This document shows, one piece after another, positions 33,492-43,340 of a stretch of DNA of 62,601 bases. How positions within the stretch are numbered: position 1 is the first letter of the stretch; each line of letters begins with the position of its first letter. The notes below the pieces were generated by a model. It made no database searches, was not told where the DNA came from, and was given only the letters and a program-made list of their open reading frames with translations. The DNA is from Anaerolineae bacterium. GTDB taxonomy: Bacteria > Chloroflexota > Anaerolineae > 4572-78 > J111. The position numbers and the translations under genes are program-made. The stretch covers positions 1 through 62,601 of the forward strand of contig JAJVIM010000002.1 in NCBI GenBank assembly GCA_022071955.1, read 5' to 3'.

Positions 33492-33532
33492 TTGGGGGGA
33501 ACTACCCCCCAAGCCCCCGGCCTGCGGCGCTT
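33492..33532 (+). repeat. Short dispersed repeat with G6/C6 palindrome
   Basis: TTGGGGGG-AACTA-CCCCCCAA is followed by AAGCCCCCGGCCTGCGGCGC. A related arrangement occurs at 53658-53721, where it leads into the TATTTTCAAAGGAG box of the cupin gene. Here no box follows. Confidence 0.75.
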
Positions 33533-33542
33533 TATCGCGTTC

Positions 33543-34793
33543 CTAATTGGCGCCGTTGCCATTGTAGCGGCCAATGAGCGCCGCAACGTTGTGCCCGCCA
33601 AAGCCAAAGGCGTTGATCAGCGCCAGGTTGGTGGGGTGCGGCCGAGCCTGATTCGGCACAAAGTCCAAATCGCACTCGGGGTCCGGGGTTTCGTAGTTGA
33701 TGGTTGGCGGCAGCATGTTCTCTTCGATGGCTTTGATGGCGGCCAGCGCGCTGATTGTGCCGGCTGCGCCCAGCATATGCCCCACCATCGATTTGGTGGC
33801 CGTTACCGGAATCTGATAGGCGCGTTCGCCAAAGGCGTTTTTCAGGCTGAGCACTTCGGCTTTGTCCCCCAGCGGGGTGCTGGTGGCGTGGGCAAACACG
33901 GCGTCCACCTCATCGGCGGTTTTGCCGCTGGCGGCCAGCGCGCCCAAAATAGCGTTGGTTGTGCCGCGGGCATCGGGCCGGGGAGCGGTAACGTGGTACC
34001 CATCGGAGGTGAGCCGCCCGCCGAGCACTTCGGCGTAGATTTTTGCGCCGCGCGCTTTGGCGTGCTCTTCCCGCTCCAAAATCAGGGCGACCGCGCCTTC
34101 ACCAAACACAAAGCCGTCGCGGTCTTTGTCAAATGGCCGGCTGGCTCCGGCGGGGTTGTCGTTGCGGGTCGAAAGTGCGCCCATCCGGTTGAACGAGGCA
34201 AAGATCACCGGTGAAATGGCGGCTTCGGAACCGCCGGTGATAATCACATCGGCTTCGTCGCGGTTGAGCATGTGGTAGGCGTCAACAATGGCATGCAGGC
34301 CGCTGGCGCAGGCCAGCGCCGAGCTGTTGAGCGGCCCCATTGTGCCCAGTTCAATCGACACAATGGACGAGACGGCGTTGAGCATGATGTTGGTGATCAA
34401 AAACGGCGAAACGCTGCGTGGGCCATCGACATCAAGTTTGTGGGTGGCATCTTCCATCCCGCTGACCCCGCCGCCGCCGCTGTTAAACACCACGCCCACC
34501 CGCGGGGCGTTGTCCGGCGTAATCTGGAAGCCGGAGTCATCGAGCGCCTGCCGGGCGGTGGCCAGGGAAAATTGAATACTGCGGTCCAGCCGCCGCGCCA
34601 GTTTGCGGTCCATCCAGGCTTGCGGGTCAAAATCTCTTACTTCGCAGGCGATGCGGATGTCAAAGTCGGAGGCGTCAAACGCTTCAATGAGGCCCGCGCC
34701 AGACACGCCGCCTTTTAAATTATCCCAAAAGGCCTGCACCGAGTTGCCAATTGGCGAAATAACACCCAGGCCGGTAATTACTACTCGCGTCAT
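33543..34793 (-). CDS. fabF: Beta-ketoacyl-ACP synthase II
   Basis: A 416 aa condensing enzyme of fatty-acid elongation. The catalytic triad is visible: Cys in SSALACASGLHA, His in FAHATSTPLGDKAE and His in KSMVGHMLGAAG. It also has GSEAAISP and the C-terminal NAFGFGGHNVAAL. It decarboxylates malonyl-ACP and condenses it with acyl-ACP. ATG at 34793 follows GAGAGGGA. It stands alone; no acpP, fabD or fabH is adjacent. A promoter 30-57 nt upstream is clear. C-terminal end is polar (YNGNGAN). Confidence 0.95.
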   Translation of the reverse strand: MTRVVITGLGVISPIGNSVQAFWDNLKGGVSGAGLIEAFDASDFDIRIACEVRDFDPQAWMDRKLARRLDRSIQFSLATARQALDDSGFQITPDNAPRVGVVFNSGGGGVSGMEDATHKLDVDGPRSVSPFLITNIMLNAVSSIVSIELGTMGPLNSSALACASGLHAIVDAYHMLNRDEADVIITGGSEAAISPVIFASFNRMGALSTRNDNPAGASRPFDKDRDGFVFGEGAVALILEREEHAKARGAKIYAEVLGGRLTSDGYHVTAPRPDARGTTNAILGALAASGKTADEVDAVFAHATSTPLGDKAEVLSLKNAFGERAYQIPVTATKSMVGHMLGAAGTISALAAIKAIEENMLPPTINYETPDPECDLDFVPNQARPHPTNLALINAFGFGGHNVAALIGRYNGNGAN

Positions 34794-34821
34794 GTAAATC
34801 CCTCTCAAAAATTTTGGTTAA

Positions 34822-34850
34822 ATTTTACGGGTCTCAAAAAAATCAGGCAA
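34822..34850 (-). promoter_or_regulatory. Promoter of fabF
   Basis: On the minus strand TTGCCT (34850-34845) and TAAAAT (34827-34822) are separated by 17 nt, 30 nt upstream of the ATG. Confidence 0.6.
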
Positions 34851-34942
34851 ATCCAGATCATTTTGGGCTTTTAAGGTCAATAATCGATCCTGCCCTTTTT
34901 TTGAGTTCCCACTGCTATTTGAACACTTTTGAACCGCGAAAG

Positions 34943-36985
<2,043 letters not shown>

Positions 36986-37002
36986 CTATGATCCTTTTTT
37001 TA

Positions 37003-37148
37003 CCCTCATCCCCCCGGCCCCCTTCTCCCATTGGGAGAAGGGGGAGAAAAGCTTTTGGGTGCGGTTCTGCGCGGCTATGCCGCGCAGAACCGCACCCAAG
37101 TAAGCACACCCCCTCCCCAATTGTTGGGGAGGGGGCTGGGGGGAGGGG
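37003..37148 (+). repeat. Three-hairpin dispersed element, copy B
   Basis: Left hairpin CCCCCTTCTCCC with GGGAGAAGGGGG; central perfect stem of 21 bp (37055-37075 with 37079-37099, loop TAT; inner arm GGGTGCGGTTCTGCGCGGC); right hairpin CCCCCTCCCCAA with TTGGGGAGGGGG. A GAGAAAAGCTTTTG spacer before the central stem is shared with copy C. The rest of the 350 bp gap has only a terminator. Confidence 0.9.
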
Positions 37149-37263
37149 AAATTTTCGGTCAAAAATCAATATCTACCTGTTCTATCGTTAACCCATAGCG
37201 AGTGAGCTAAACTTAACTTTCTGTTGGCGTGATTATATCGTTTTGGCCAAGAAATTTCAATCC

Positions 37264-37306
37264 GCATCAAAAAAGCGGCAGAATTTCTGCCGCTTTTTTT
37301 GATGCC
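37264..37306 (-). terminator. Terminator of the SH3-like protein gene
   Basis: The long inverted repeat GCATCAAAAAAGCGGCAGA / TCTGCCGC-T7-GATGC ends the gene that stops at 37321. It can work in both directions. Confidence 0.85.
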
Positions 37307-37320
37307 GTTGGTAAGTTTGG

Positions 37321-37929
37321 TTACTGGCCGTTTTGCTGCGCCGAAGGCGGCAGGGTTGGCTGCAAAAAGTCTTGCACGGCCCAGCCTTCGTTGCCGGAAT
37401 CGTCGCGCACGTACCACCACACGTATTCCTGCTGGTTTTCGTCGGCGCGGGGGCCATCGAGCACCAGCACGGTTGAGCCTTCGGCGGCCACGCTGGTGCG
37501 GGCGTTATTGGTGCCGGGGCCGGCGCGCATACTCAACCCGGCGGTGTCGGTGCCCACAACTTTGGCGTACACATCCGGGGCCAGGGCAGCCGGGATGGTC
37601 GGCACGGGCGTGACGGTTGGCGGCGGCGTGGCGGTTGGTTCGAGCGTAACCACCGGCGGAATGGTTGGGGTGGGGCCGGCTTGCTGCGGCGTCGGCTCGT
37701 TGATGGCCTGCGTTGGGGCCAGCCCCGGAATGGCGGTTGGCGTTGGCGTAACCACCGACTGTTTGCGCAAAATGTTGACCACGCCCAACCCAACCAGGCC
37801 CAAAATTAACAGGCCCGACAGCGCGCCAATCAACACCCAGGCAATCGGAAAGCCCACCTCCGCCGAACTGACCTCCTCAATCCGGCGCGGCCGGCGGGTT
37901 CTACGGGTTTTGTCATCCCACTGTGACAT
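37321..37929 (-). CDS. Membrane-anchored SH3-like domain protein
   Basis: A 202 aa protein. A basic N-terminus (1-18) precedes one transmembrane helix (about 27-52). Then comes a Thr/Pro-rich spacer (about 58-115) and a C-terminal bacterial SH3-like fold (about 120-192) with LSMRAGPGTNNARTSVAAEGSTV and WWYVRDDSGNEGWAVQDFL. Such domains often bind cell-wall peptides. The predicted topology places the SH3 part outside the cell. No enzymatic domain is seen. It lies 76 nt downstream of the CNB/phosphatase gene on the same strand and may be in the same operon. Confidence 0.85.
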   Translation of the reverse strand: MSQWDDKTRRTRRPRRIEEVSSAEVGFPIAWVLIGALSGLLILGLVGLGVVNILRKQSVVTPTPTAIPGLAPTQAINEPTPQQAGPTPTIPPVVTLEPTATPPPTVTPVPTIPAALAPDVYAKVVGTDTAGLSMRAGPGTNNARTSVAAEGSTVLVLDGPRADENQQEYVWWYVRDDSGNEGWAVQDFLQPTLPPSAQQNGQ

Positions 37930-38005
37930 TGCATCTCCTTAAAATGAGGTTTTTGAGCCGGGCAGCGCTGCCCGCGCTCGGAGTTTGAAGTTGTTCCCAG
38001 TAACA

Positions 38006-39262
38006 TCAAACAGCTTTGGTGACCAGCAAGGTCAGGTCATCCGGTTGTTCAGCGCCGTCCCTGAAGCGGTCAACATCATTAACAATGAAGTTGACCAGCT
38101 CCTGCGCCGAAAGGCGAGCCGCGTTAGCTTCTATTGCGGTTCGCAGCCGGTCGATGCCGTACATTGACTCGCCGTCGGTGGTGGTGGCGTCGGTTACGCC
38201 ATCGCTGTAGCAAACCAGCACGTCGCCCGGTTCAAAAACCAACCGGTCTTCCTGCACAAACAGGTCCGGCAACAGGCCCAAAAACCGGCCGGCCGGCTCG
38301 AGCAACTGCGTGGTTTGATTGACGGCTCGATAAAAGACGGGCCGGTCATGCCCGCCGCGGATAAAAGTTAACTGGCGATCAGCCCAATTTAAGTGGGCGT
38401 AAAACACGGTTACAAACATTTCTGCGGACGAAGCGCGCAAGAGTAAATCGTGAACGCGGTAGGCAATTTCGGCGGGCGTGAACCGGGGTTGTGCCTGGCT
38501 CAAAAACAGGGTTTTCACAATGGCCATGTATATGGCCGCCTGCACACTTTTGCCGGAGGCATCGGCCATAACAATGGCGGCATACCCCTCGTCCATATCG
38601 ATGACATCGTACAAATCGCCGCCGATTTCGCGGGCGGGGCGGGCCAGCGCGGCAAATTCAAAATTGGGCACGCTGGGGAAGGCCGTGGGCAGAATACCTT
38701 TGTGAACGGCTGCCGCAATTTCCAGATCGCGTTTCATGCGTTCGCGGCGGAGAAGTTCGGCCTGGGCGGCGCGGAGTTCTTCCAGAGTTTTGGCCAGCTC
38801 TTTGTTGGCCCGGGCTAACTCATCAATATTGAGCTGCAAGCTGGCAATGGTAATTTGATCTGTGGCGCGCATGCTGCTGGTAATGCCCCGCATGATCGCC
38901 TTGGCCGCCGAGGGGTTGCGGCTGATGATGTAATCAAAGGTCTGCTCGTGAATTTCAATGAGCCAGCAGTCGGTTACGGCGTGAACGGTGGCGGCGCGGG
39001 GGGCGTGGTCAATAATGCTTAATTCGCCAAAAAACTCGCCGGAACCTTTGATGCCCAGCAGTTGCTCATCGCTTTCCATTTTTTTGGTAAAGGCAACGCT
39101 TCCTTCGTGGATGATGTAAAGGATATACTCTTCGTCGCCTTCACGGCAAATAATGGAGCCAGCCTTGTGCTGGCTGGTGGTAACAGCATTAACGAGCGCG
39201 TTAAGGTCTTCTTCTGGCAATTGCCCCAGGGCAAACTCCAGAATCGTACGGATGTTTTTCAA
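38006..39262 (-). CDS. Cyclic-nucleotide-binding domain / SpoIIE-type PP2C phosphatase
   Basis: A 418 aa signalling protein. Residues about 10-130 form a CNB domain (GSIICREGDEEYILYIIHEG, FFGELSIIDHAPRAATVHA with the phosphate-binding-cassette-like segment). Residues about 138-185 form a coiled coil. Residues about 190-418 form a PP2C/SpoIIE Ser/Thr phosphatase with EIGGDLYDV, VMADASGKSVQAAIYM, RGGHDRPVF and CYSDGVTDATT holding the metal Asp residues. It probably dephosphorylates an anti-sigma-factor antagonist or similar protein in response to a nucleotide. The receiver gene 16 nt upstream is its likely partner. No anti-anti-sigma gene is visible in the window. Confidence 0.92.
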   Translation of the reverse strand: MKNIRTILEFALGQLPEEDLNALVNAVTTSQHKAGSIICREGDEEYILYIIHEGSVAFTKKMESDEQLLGIKGSGEFFGELSIIDHAPRAATVHAVTDCWLIEIHEQTFDYIISRNPSAAKAIMRGITSSMRATDQITIASLQLNIDELARANKELAKTLEELRAAQAELLRRERMKRDLEIAAAVHKGILPTAFPSVPNFEFAALARPAREIGGDLYDVIDMDEGYAAIVMADASGKSVQAAIYMAIVKTLFLSQAQPRFTPAEIAYRVHDLLLRASSAEMFVTVFYAHLNWADRQLTFIRGGHDRPVFYRAVNQTTQLLEPAGRFLGLLPDLFVQEDRLVFEPGDVLVCYSDGVTDATTTDGESMYGIDRLRTAIEANAARLSAQELVNFIVNDVDRFRDGAEQPDDLTLLVTKAV

Positions 39263-39277
39263 TGGGCCGTACCACCT

Positions 39278-39712
39278 TTACCACTCAGCCGATACCAGCT
39301 CCCGGGCTCTGTTTTCTTCTCTCACCGAGTCGATGCCCCGGATGCGGCAGCTTTCGATGATATTTTCAACCGTATCAACCAGTTGCTGCGGTGAGATGGG
39401 TTTAATCAGATAATCAACCACCATTTTGCCGCTGTCAAAAGCCAGGTTGACTTCACGGCGCATCCCCCGGGCGCTCAAAAATACCACCGGAATATCCGGC
39501 CGTTCTTTGGCAATAATCCGGGCCGCATCGTAGCCGGTGACCATTGGCATCCGCGCATCCAGCAGCACCAGATCGATGGCTTCTTCTCGAACAATTTGCA
39601 CCGCCTGCGCGCCGTTAATGGCTTCGTGAACGGTGTGATCGTTTTGCCTGAGGGCAAAAGCAAATAACTCCCGGCAGTCCCGATCGTCTTCGGCGTAGAG
39701 GATGTTAGCCAT
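39278..39712 (-). CDS. Single-domain response regulator
   Basis: A 144 aa receiver protein: AEDDRDC (7-13) acidic pair, phosphorylation site Asp52 in VLLDARMPM, Ser in VVFLSARG and Lys in YLIKPIS. It has no output domain; a charged C-terminal helix (about 118-144) follows. It is cotranscribed with the CNB/SpoIIE phosphatase gene 16 nt downstream, so its phosphorylation likely feeds into that phosphatase. AGGAGGGG precedes the ATG by a suitable distance. The kinase is not in the window. Confidence 0.92.
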   Translation of the reverse strand: MANILYAEDDRDCRELFAFALRQNDHTVHEAINGAQAVQIVREEAIDLVLLDARMPMVTGYDAARIIAKERPDIPVVFLSARGMRREVNLAFDSGKMVVDYLIKPISPQQLVDTVENIIESCRIRGIDSVREENRARELVSAEW

Positions 39713-39811
39713 AAGTACAACCCCTCCTGCGAATAAGTGTCAACATTTTACTCTCTTGTTTAGCCCTTTGCAAACCTTATTTTGTCAACGTGCGGGTATA
39801 TTTCAGACTCA

Positions 39812-39840
39812 AGTATAACACGAGTCGCTTATCCTCACAA
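39812..39840 (-). promoter_or_regulatory. Promoter of the receiver/phosphatase operon
   Basis: On the minus strand TTGTGA (39840-39835) and TATACT (39817-39812) are 17 nt apart. Two TTGACA elements (39788-39783 and 39743-39738) lie in the 100 nt leader; the first may form a second promoter with GGCTAA. Confidence 0.6.
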
Positions 39841-39869
39841 CGGCGGTTATTCGATTATGTTGAGAGCCA

Positions 39870-39897
39870 GCGAATGGTGAATTGCGAATGGCGAGTC
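39870..39897. repeat. Four heptamers without Shine-Dalgarno box
   Basis: GCGAATG, GTGAATT, GCGAATG and GCGAGTC follow each other in register, between the end of the helicase fusion gene and the promoter of the receiver gene. No gene start is associated. Confidence 0.7.
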
Positions 39898-39902
39898 ATC
39901 CT

Positions 39903-42900
39903 TCATCCTTCCCCAAACAGGCTCAACTGTTGCGCCTCCGGCTCAGCGCGGTTAACCTTGGGCCGGGCCGTTTCTCTGAGTTCTTTGAGCGCGTTTTCAA
40001 TATCGCTCACAAAGCGGGAGGGCGGGTTGGCGCGGCTTTGCCCAAACAAAAAACGGCTGCGGGCGTGGGTGAGCACCAGCTTTTGCCGGGCGCGAGTCAT
40101 GCCCACGTAAAACAGCCGCCGTTCTTCGGCCAAATCCGGTTCTTCATCGCCGCGCCGGTAGGGCAGCAGATTTTCTTCGCAGCCAACAATGAACACCACC
40201 GCAAATTCCAGCCCCTTTGAGGCGTGCAGCGACATCAGCGTCACCCGGTCGGCGCGGGGGTCAAACTCGTCGGTTTCGTTGGACAGGGCGGCGCTTTCCA
40301 AAAAATCCCGCAGCCGCTGCTCAAACGGCACGGCCCGCAGCCGCAGCCGTTCAATCCGCTGCGCCGCCGCTTCCGGTGCGTCAGCAAAATAGCGCCGGCT
40401 CACCCGCTGCACCAGCGCCGAGACCGGTTCGGTGCGGGCCGCGGCGCGGAGTTCGGTTAAAAACGGCAGCAGCCCGCCCAACTGCTTTTTTTGCGCCGCG
40501 CTCAACTGCCCCAGCGACTCAAACTGCGGCAGCAGTCGCTCCACATCGATGCCGTTGGCTGCGGCCAAATCGGCCAGCCGTTGCGCTACTTCCGGCGGAA
40601 AAATTGATCGCTGCGCGTTGAGCGCCGTTTCCCAGTGCAGCGGCGAGGCCGGGTTGAGGCTGAGCCACAAGTGGGCCAGAATCGATTTGATCTCTTTGTG
40701 TTCCGCCAGCGGCAGTTGCCCCACCGTTTGAAACGGAATGCCCGACCGGTCAAAGGCCTCGATGAGCGACTGGCTTTGGGCGCTCAGCCGGTACAGCACC
40801 GCAAAATCGGCAAAAGTGCGGCTGGCCGCGCTGTCGTCGTCAACCCGGCCGCTGTCGAGGCTGAAATACGATGTGCCGCCGACCATTTTTTCAATTTCGT
40901 GGACAACGGTCTCGGCTTCGGCTTTGTCTGTGGGCGCGGCCAGCACCTCCAGCTTGAGGGGCAAATCAAGCTGCGCCTGCAAATTGGCAGCGGCCCCAAC
41001 TTTGGCCATCACCTGCGCCGAAGCATCGAGGATGAACCGGGTGGAGCGGTAATTCTGGCGCAGGTGCAGCACCGTTGCGCCCGGAAAATCCTGCTCAAAC
41101 CGCTCAAAGTAATCGCTGCTGGCCCCGCGAAAACCGTAAATCGCCTGGTTGGGGTCGCCGATGGCGCACAGGTTGGTCTCCGGCCCGGCCAGCAGGCGCA
41201 GCAGCCGGTACTGGGCCAGGTTCACATCCTGATATTCGTCGACGGCAATCCAGCGGAATCGCCCCCAATACTTTTCGCGTAGCGAGTTGTTGCTATCCAG
41301 CAGGCGGACCGGGCGCAGCAGCAGGTCGTCAAAATCGAGCGTGCCGCTGCCGGCCAGCAGCGCTTCGTAGCGGCGGTAAATCTCCGCTAAAGCCGATGAC
41401 TCAGCCTGGGGCAACTCTTCCGGGCCGAGCAGCCGGTTTTTGGCCAGCGAAATCTGTTCCAGCGTCCGGTTCAACTCGCGCTCGGACAGGGCGGGGGCGG
41501 CCCGTTTGAGCAGCAGCCGGCGGTCGTCTTCGCGGCAAACGGCAAAGTTTTCGGCCAGCCCGGCCGCGGTAAATTCTTCGCGTAGCAAGACTAAGCCCAA
41601 CGCGTGGAATGTTTTGACCGTGATCTGACCGGCTACCGCCGGCCCCAGCAGCTTGTCCAGCCGCTCCTGCATTTCTTCGGCGGCTTTGTTGGTAAAAGTG
41701 ATGGCCAGAATTTGGGCCGGCGGCGCGTGGTGGTGGGTAATCAAATAGGCCAGCCGGTGGGTGAGCGCGCGCGTTTTGCCGGTGCCGGGGCCGGCCACAA
41801 TCAGCAGCGGCGCGTCGATGGTTTGCACGGCGGCCAGTTGCTCCGGGTTGAGTGGCGACAAAATGGGGTCGGCCGGGGCCGGCGGCGCGGCCGGCTCAAA
41901 CGAAAGCTGCGCGGCGGCGGGCGCTGTTTTGGGCACGGGCGCGGCTCGGCGGCGCTGCTTTTGCGGCGGCGCGAACATGCTGATCTGCCCGCCCAGTGCG
42001 GTGCGTTCGTGCTCGTCAAACAGTTTGATCACGCCGTACTCGCCATCGTAACCGGCGGCGATGGTCAGCTCGCCCTGCCGTACCCGGCGCACACCTTCGG
42101 CCAGCAGCGAACCGCCCGCGGCGGCAATCTCTGCCAGCGGGATGTCCTGCAAAATTGCCAGTTCCGGCCCCAGTTTGGCCAGCAGCAAATCGTAAGTTTC
42201 CTGCACCCGTTTGCTGCCCGGCCCGGCGTTAAACACCTCGGCCAGAATTTCCGGCAGGGGGATGAGGCTGGTAAACGGGCGGGCGCGGGGCGGCTGGCCC
42301 GGCTCGGCCCGGTCGGCCAGCGTTTCCACCCGGTGCGTCACGCCGACCGTTACCGGCTTGCCGCAGACGGGGCACAGGCTGCCATGGGCCAGCGTGGTTT
42401 TGGGTTCCCAAACAATGCCGCACTTGCGATGGCCGTCAAAGTGGTATTTGCCTTCTTCCGGGAAAAATTCAATGGTGCCGGCCAGCCCATCGCTGCTTTT
42501 GAGGGCGGCAAACAGGGCCGGGTACGATAGCTCGGTGTTGAACACGTTGGCTTCGCGGGCCAGTTTTTGGGGCGAATGGGCGTCGGAGTTGGAAACCAGC
42601 GTGTAGCCATCGAGCATCGACACCCGCCAGTTCATCGGCGGGTCGGACGACAGGCCGGTTTCCAGCGCAAAAATGTGGCCGGTGAGATCGCCAAAACATT
42701 CTGCCACCGAGTCGAAGCCGGATTTTGAGCCAAGCAGCGAAAACCAGGGCGTCCAGATGTGGGCCGGAATCAGGTAATTTTGGGGGTCGATGGTCAGGAT
42801 GATTTCCAGCAGGTCACGCGAGTCCAGCCCCAAAATAGGCCGGCCGTCGGAGCGGATGTTGCCGATTTTTTCCAGCGCGGCCTGTATTTTTTCAACCGCC

Positions 42901-43250
42901 GCCAGCGAGGGCGCAAAAATTACGTTGTGGACTTTGCGGGTGCGCTCGAATTTTTTGTAGATGCTGCTGATTTCGCCGGCCAGCATAAAACGGACGGGGG
43001 CGTGGCAGGCGGGCGGAACTTCTTTTTGGACGGCGCGGGCCAGGTCGGCCTTCAATTTAAACAGGCCGTCTTCGGCGGGGGTCAGCTTGTCGCGCATTTC
43101 CTGCAGCCAGCCGGGGTGGGCGATGTCGCCGGTGCCGACCACGTGCACGCCTTTGAGCTGCGCCCAGCGGCTGAGTTGCTCAAAATTGAGATTTTTGCTG
43201 GTGGCGCGTGAATAGTGGGAATGAATATGCAGATCGGCGACGATTTTCAT
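39903..43250 (-). CDS. Endonuclease-Q-like PHP nuclease fused to UvrD-type helicase
   Basis: A 1115 aa fusion. Residues 1-425 resemble the TIGR00375/endonuclease Q family: PHP metal motifs DLHIHSHYS (His8, His10), GTGDIAHP (Asp42), AGEIS (Glu93) and SNSDAH (Asp223, His225), plus a zinc finger C277...C293-xx-C296. Residues about 430-465 are a Pro/Ala linker. Residues about 465-1115 are a superfamily 1A helicase with Walker A GPGTGKT (487-493), DEYQD, GDPNQAIYGFRG, LRQNYRST and MSLHASKGLEF. EndoQ cuts DNA beside deaminated bases. A single protein could nick at damage and unwind from the nick. Both parts look intact. ATG at 43250 has GGGAGGAG. Confidence 0.9.
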   Translation of the reverse strand: MKIVADLHIHSHYSRATSKNLNFEQLSRWAQLKGVHVVGTGDIAHPGWLQEMRDKLTPAEDGLFKLKADLARAVQKEVPPACHAPVRFMLAGEISSIYKKFERTRKVHNVIFAPSLAAVEKIQAALEKIGNIRSDGRPILGLDSRDLLEIILTIDPQNYLIPAHIWTPWFSLLGSKSGFDSVAECFGDLTGHIFALETGLSSDPPMNWRVSMLDGYTLVSNSDAHSPQKLAREANVFNTELSYPALFAALKSSDGLAGTIEFFPEEGKYHFDGHRKCGIVWEPKTTLAHGSLCPVCGKPVTVGVTHRVETLADRAEPGQPPRARPFTSLIPLPEILAEVFNAGPGSKRVQETYDLLLAKLGPELAILQDIPLAEIAAAGGSLLAEGVRRVRQGELTIAAGYDGEYGVIKLFDEHERTALGGQISMFAPPQKQRRRAAPVPKTAPAAAQLSFEPAAPPAPADPILSPLNPEQLAAVQTIDAPLLIVAGPGTGKTRALTHRLAYLITHHHAPPAQILAITFTNKAAEEMQERLDKLLGPAVAGQITVKTFHALGLVLLREEFTAAGLAENFAVCREDDRRLLLKRAAPALSERELNRTLEQISLAKNRLLGPEELPQAESSALAEIYRRYEALLAGSGTLDFDDLLLRPVRLLDSNNSLREKYWGRFRWIAVDEYQDVNLAQYRLLRLLAGPETNLCAIGDPNQAIYGFRGASSDYFERFEQDFPGATVLHLRQNYRSTRFILDASAQVMAKVGAAANLQAQLDLPLKLEVLAAPTDKAEAETVVHEIEKMVGGTSYFSLDSGRVDDDSAASRTFADFAVLYRLSAQSQSLIEAFDRSGIPFQTVGQLPLAEHKEIKSILAHLWLSLNPASPLHWETALNAQRSIFPPEVAQRLADLAAANGIDVERLLPQFESLGQLSAAQKKQLGGLLPFLTELRAAARTEPVSALVQRVSRRYFADAPEAAAQRIERLRLRAVPFEQRLRDFLESAALSNETDEFDPRADRVTLMSLHASKGLEFAVVFIVGCEENLLPYRRGDEEPDLAEERRLFYVGMTRARQKLVLTHARSRFLFGQSRANPPSRFVSDIENALKELRETARPKVNRAEPEAQQLSLFGEG

Positions 43251-43265
43251 AGGCTCCTCCCGGCC

Positions 43266-43292
43266 GGTTTAATACGACGAGCGTATTAAACC
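43266..43292. promoter_or_regulatory. Operator-like palindrome upstream of the nuclease-helicase gene
   Basis: GGTTTAATACG and CGTATTAAACC are perfect 11 bp inverted repeats with a 5 nt centre. They cover the predicted -10 (TTAATA, 43289-43284) of a TTGTTT-17 nt-TTAATA promoter on the minus strand (43312-43284), just upstream of the Shine-Dalgarno. It is a good position for a repressor, or a stem in the leader. Confidence 0.55.
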
Positions 43293-43304
43293 ACAATCAC
43301 CGCC

Positions 43305-43336
43305 AAAAACAAAAGACCGCGACATTGCTCGCGGTC
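43305..43336 (-). terminator. Terminator of the parA-FGE operon
   Basis: On the minus strand GACCGCGA and TCGCGGTC form an 8 bp stem with a 6 nt loop, followed by TTTTGTTTTT. Confidence 0.8.
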
Positions 43337-43340
43337 AAAA

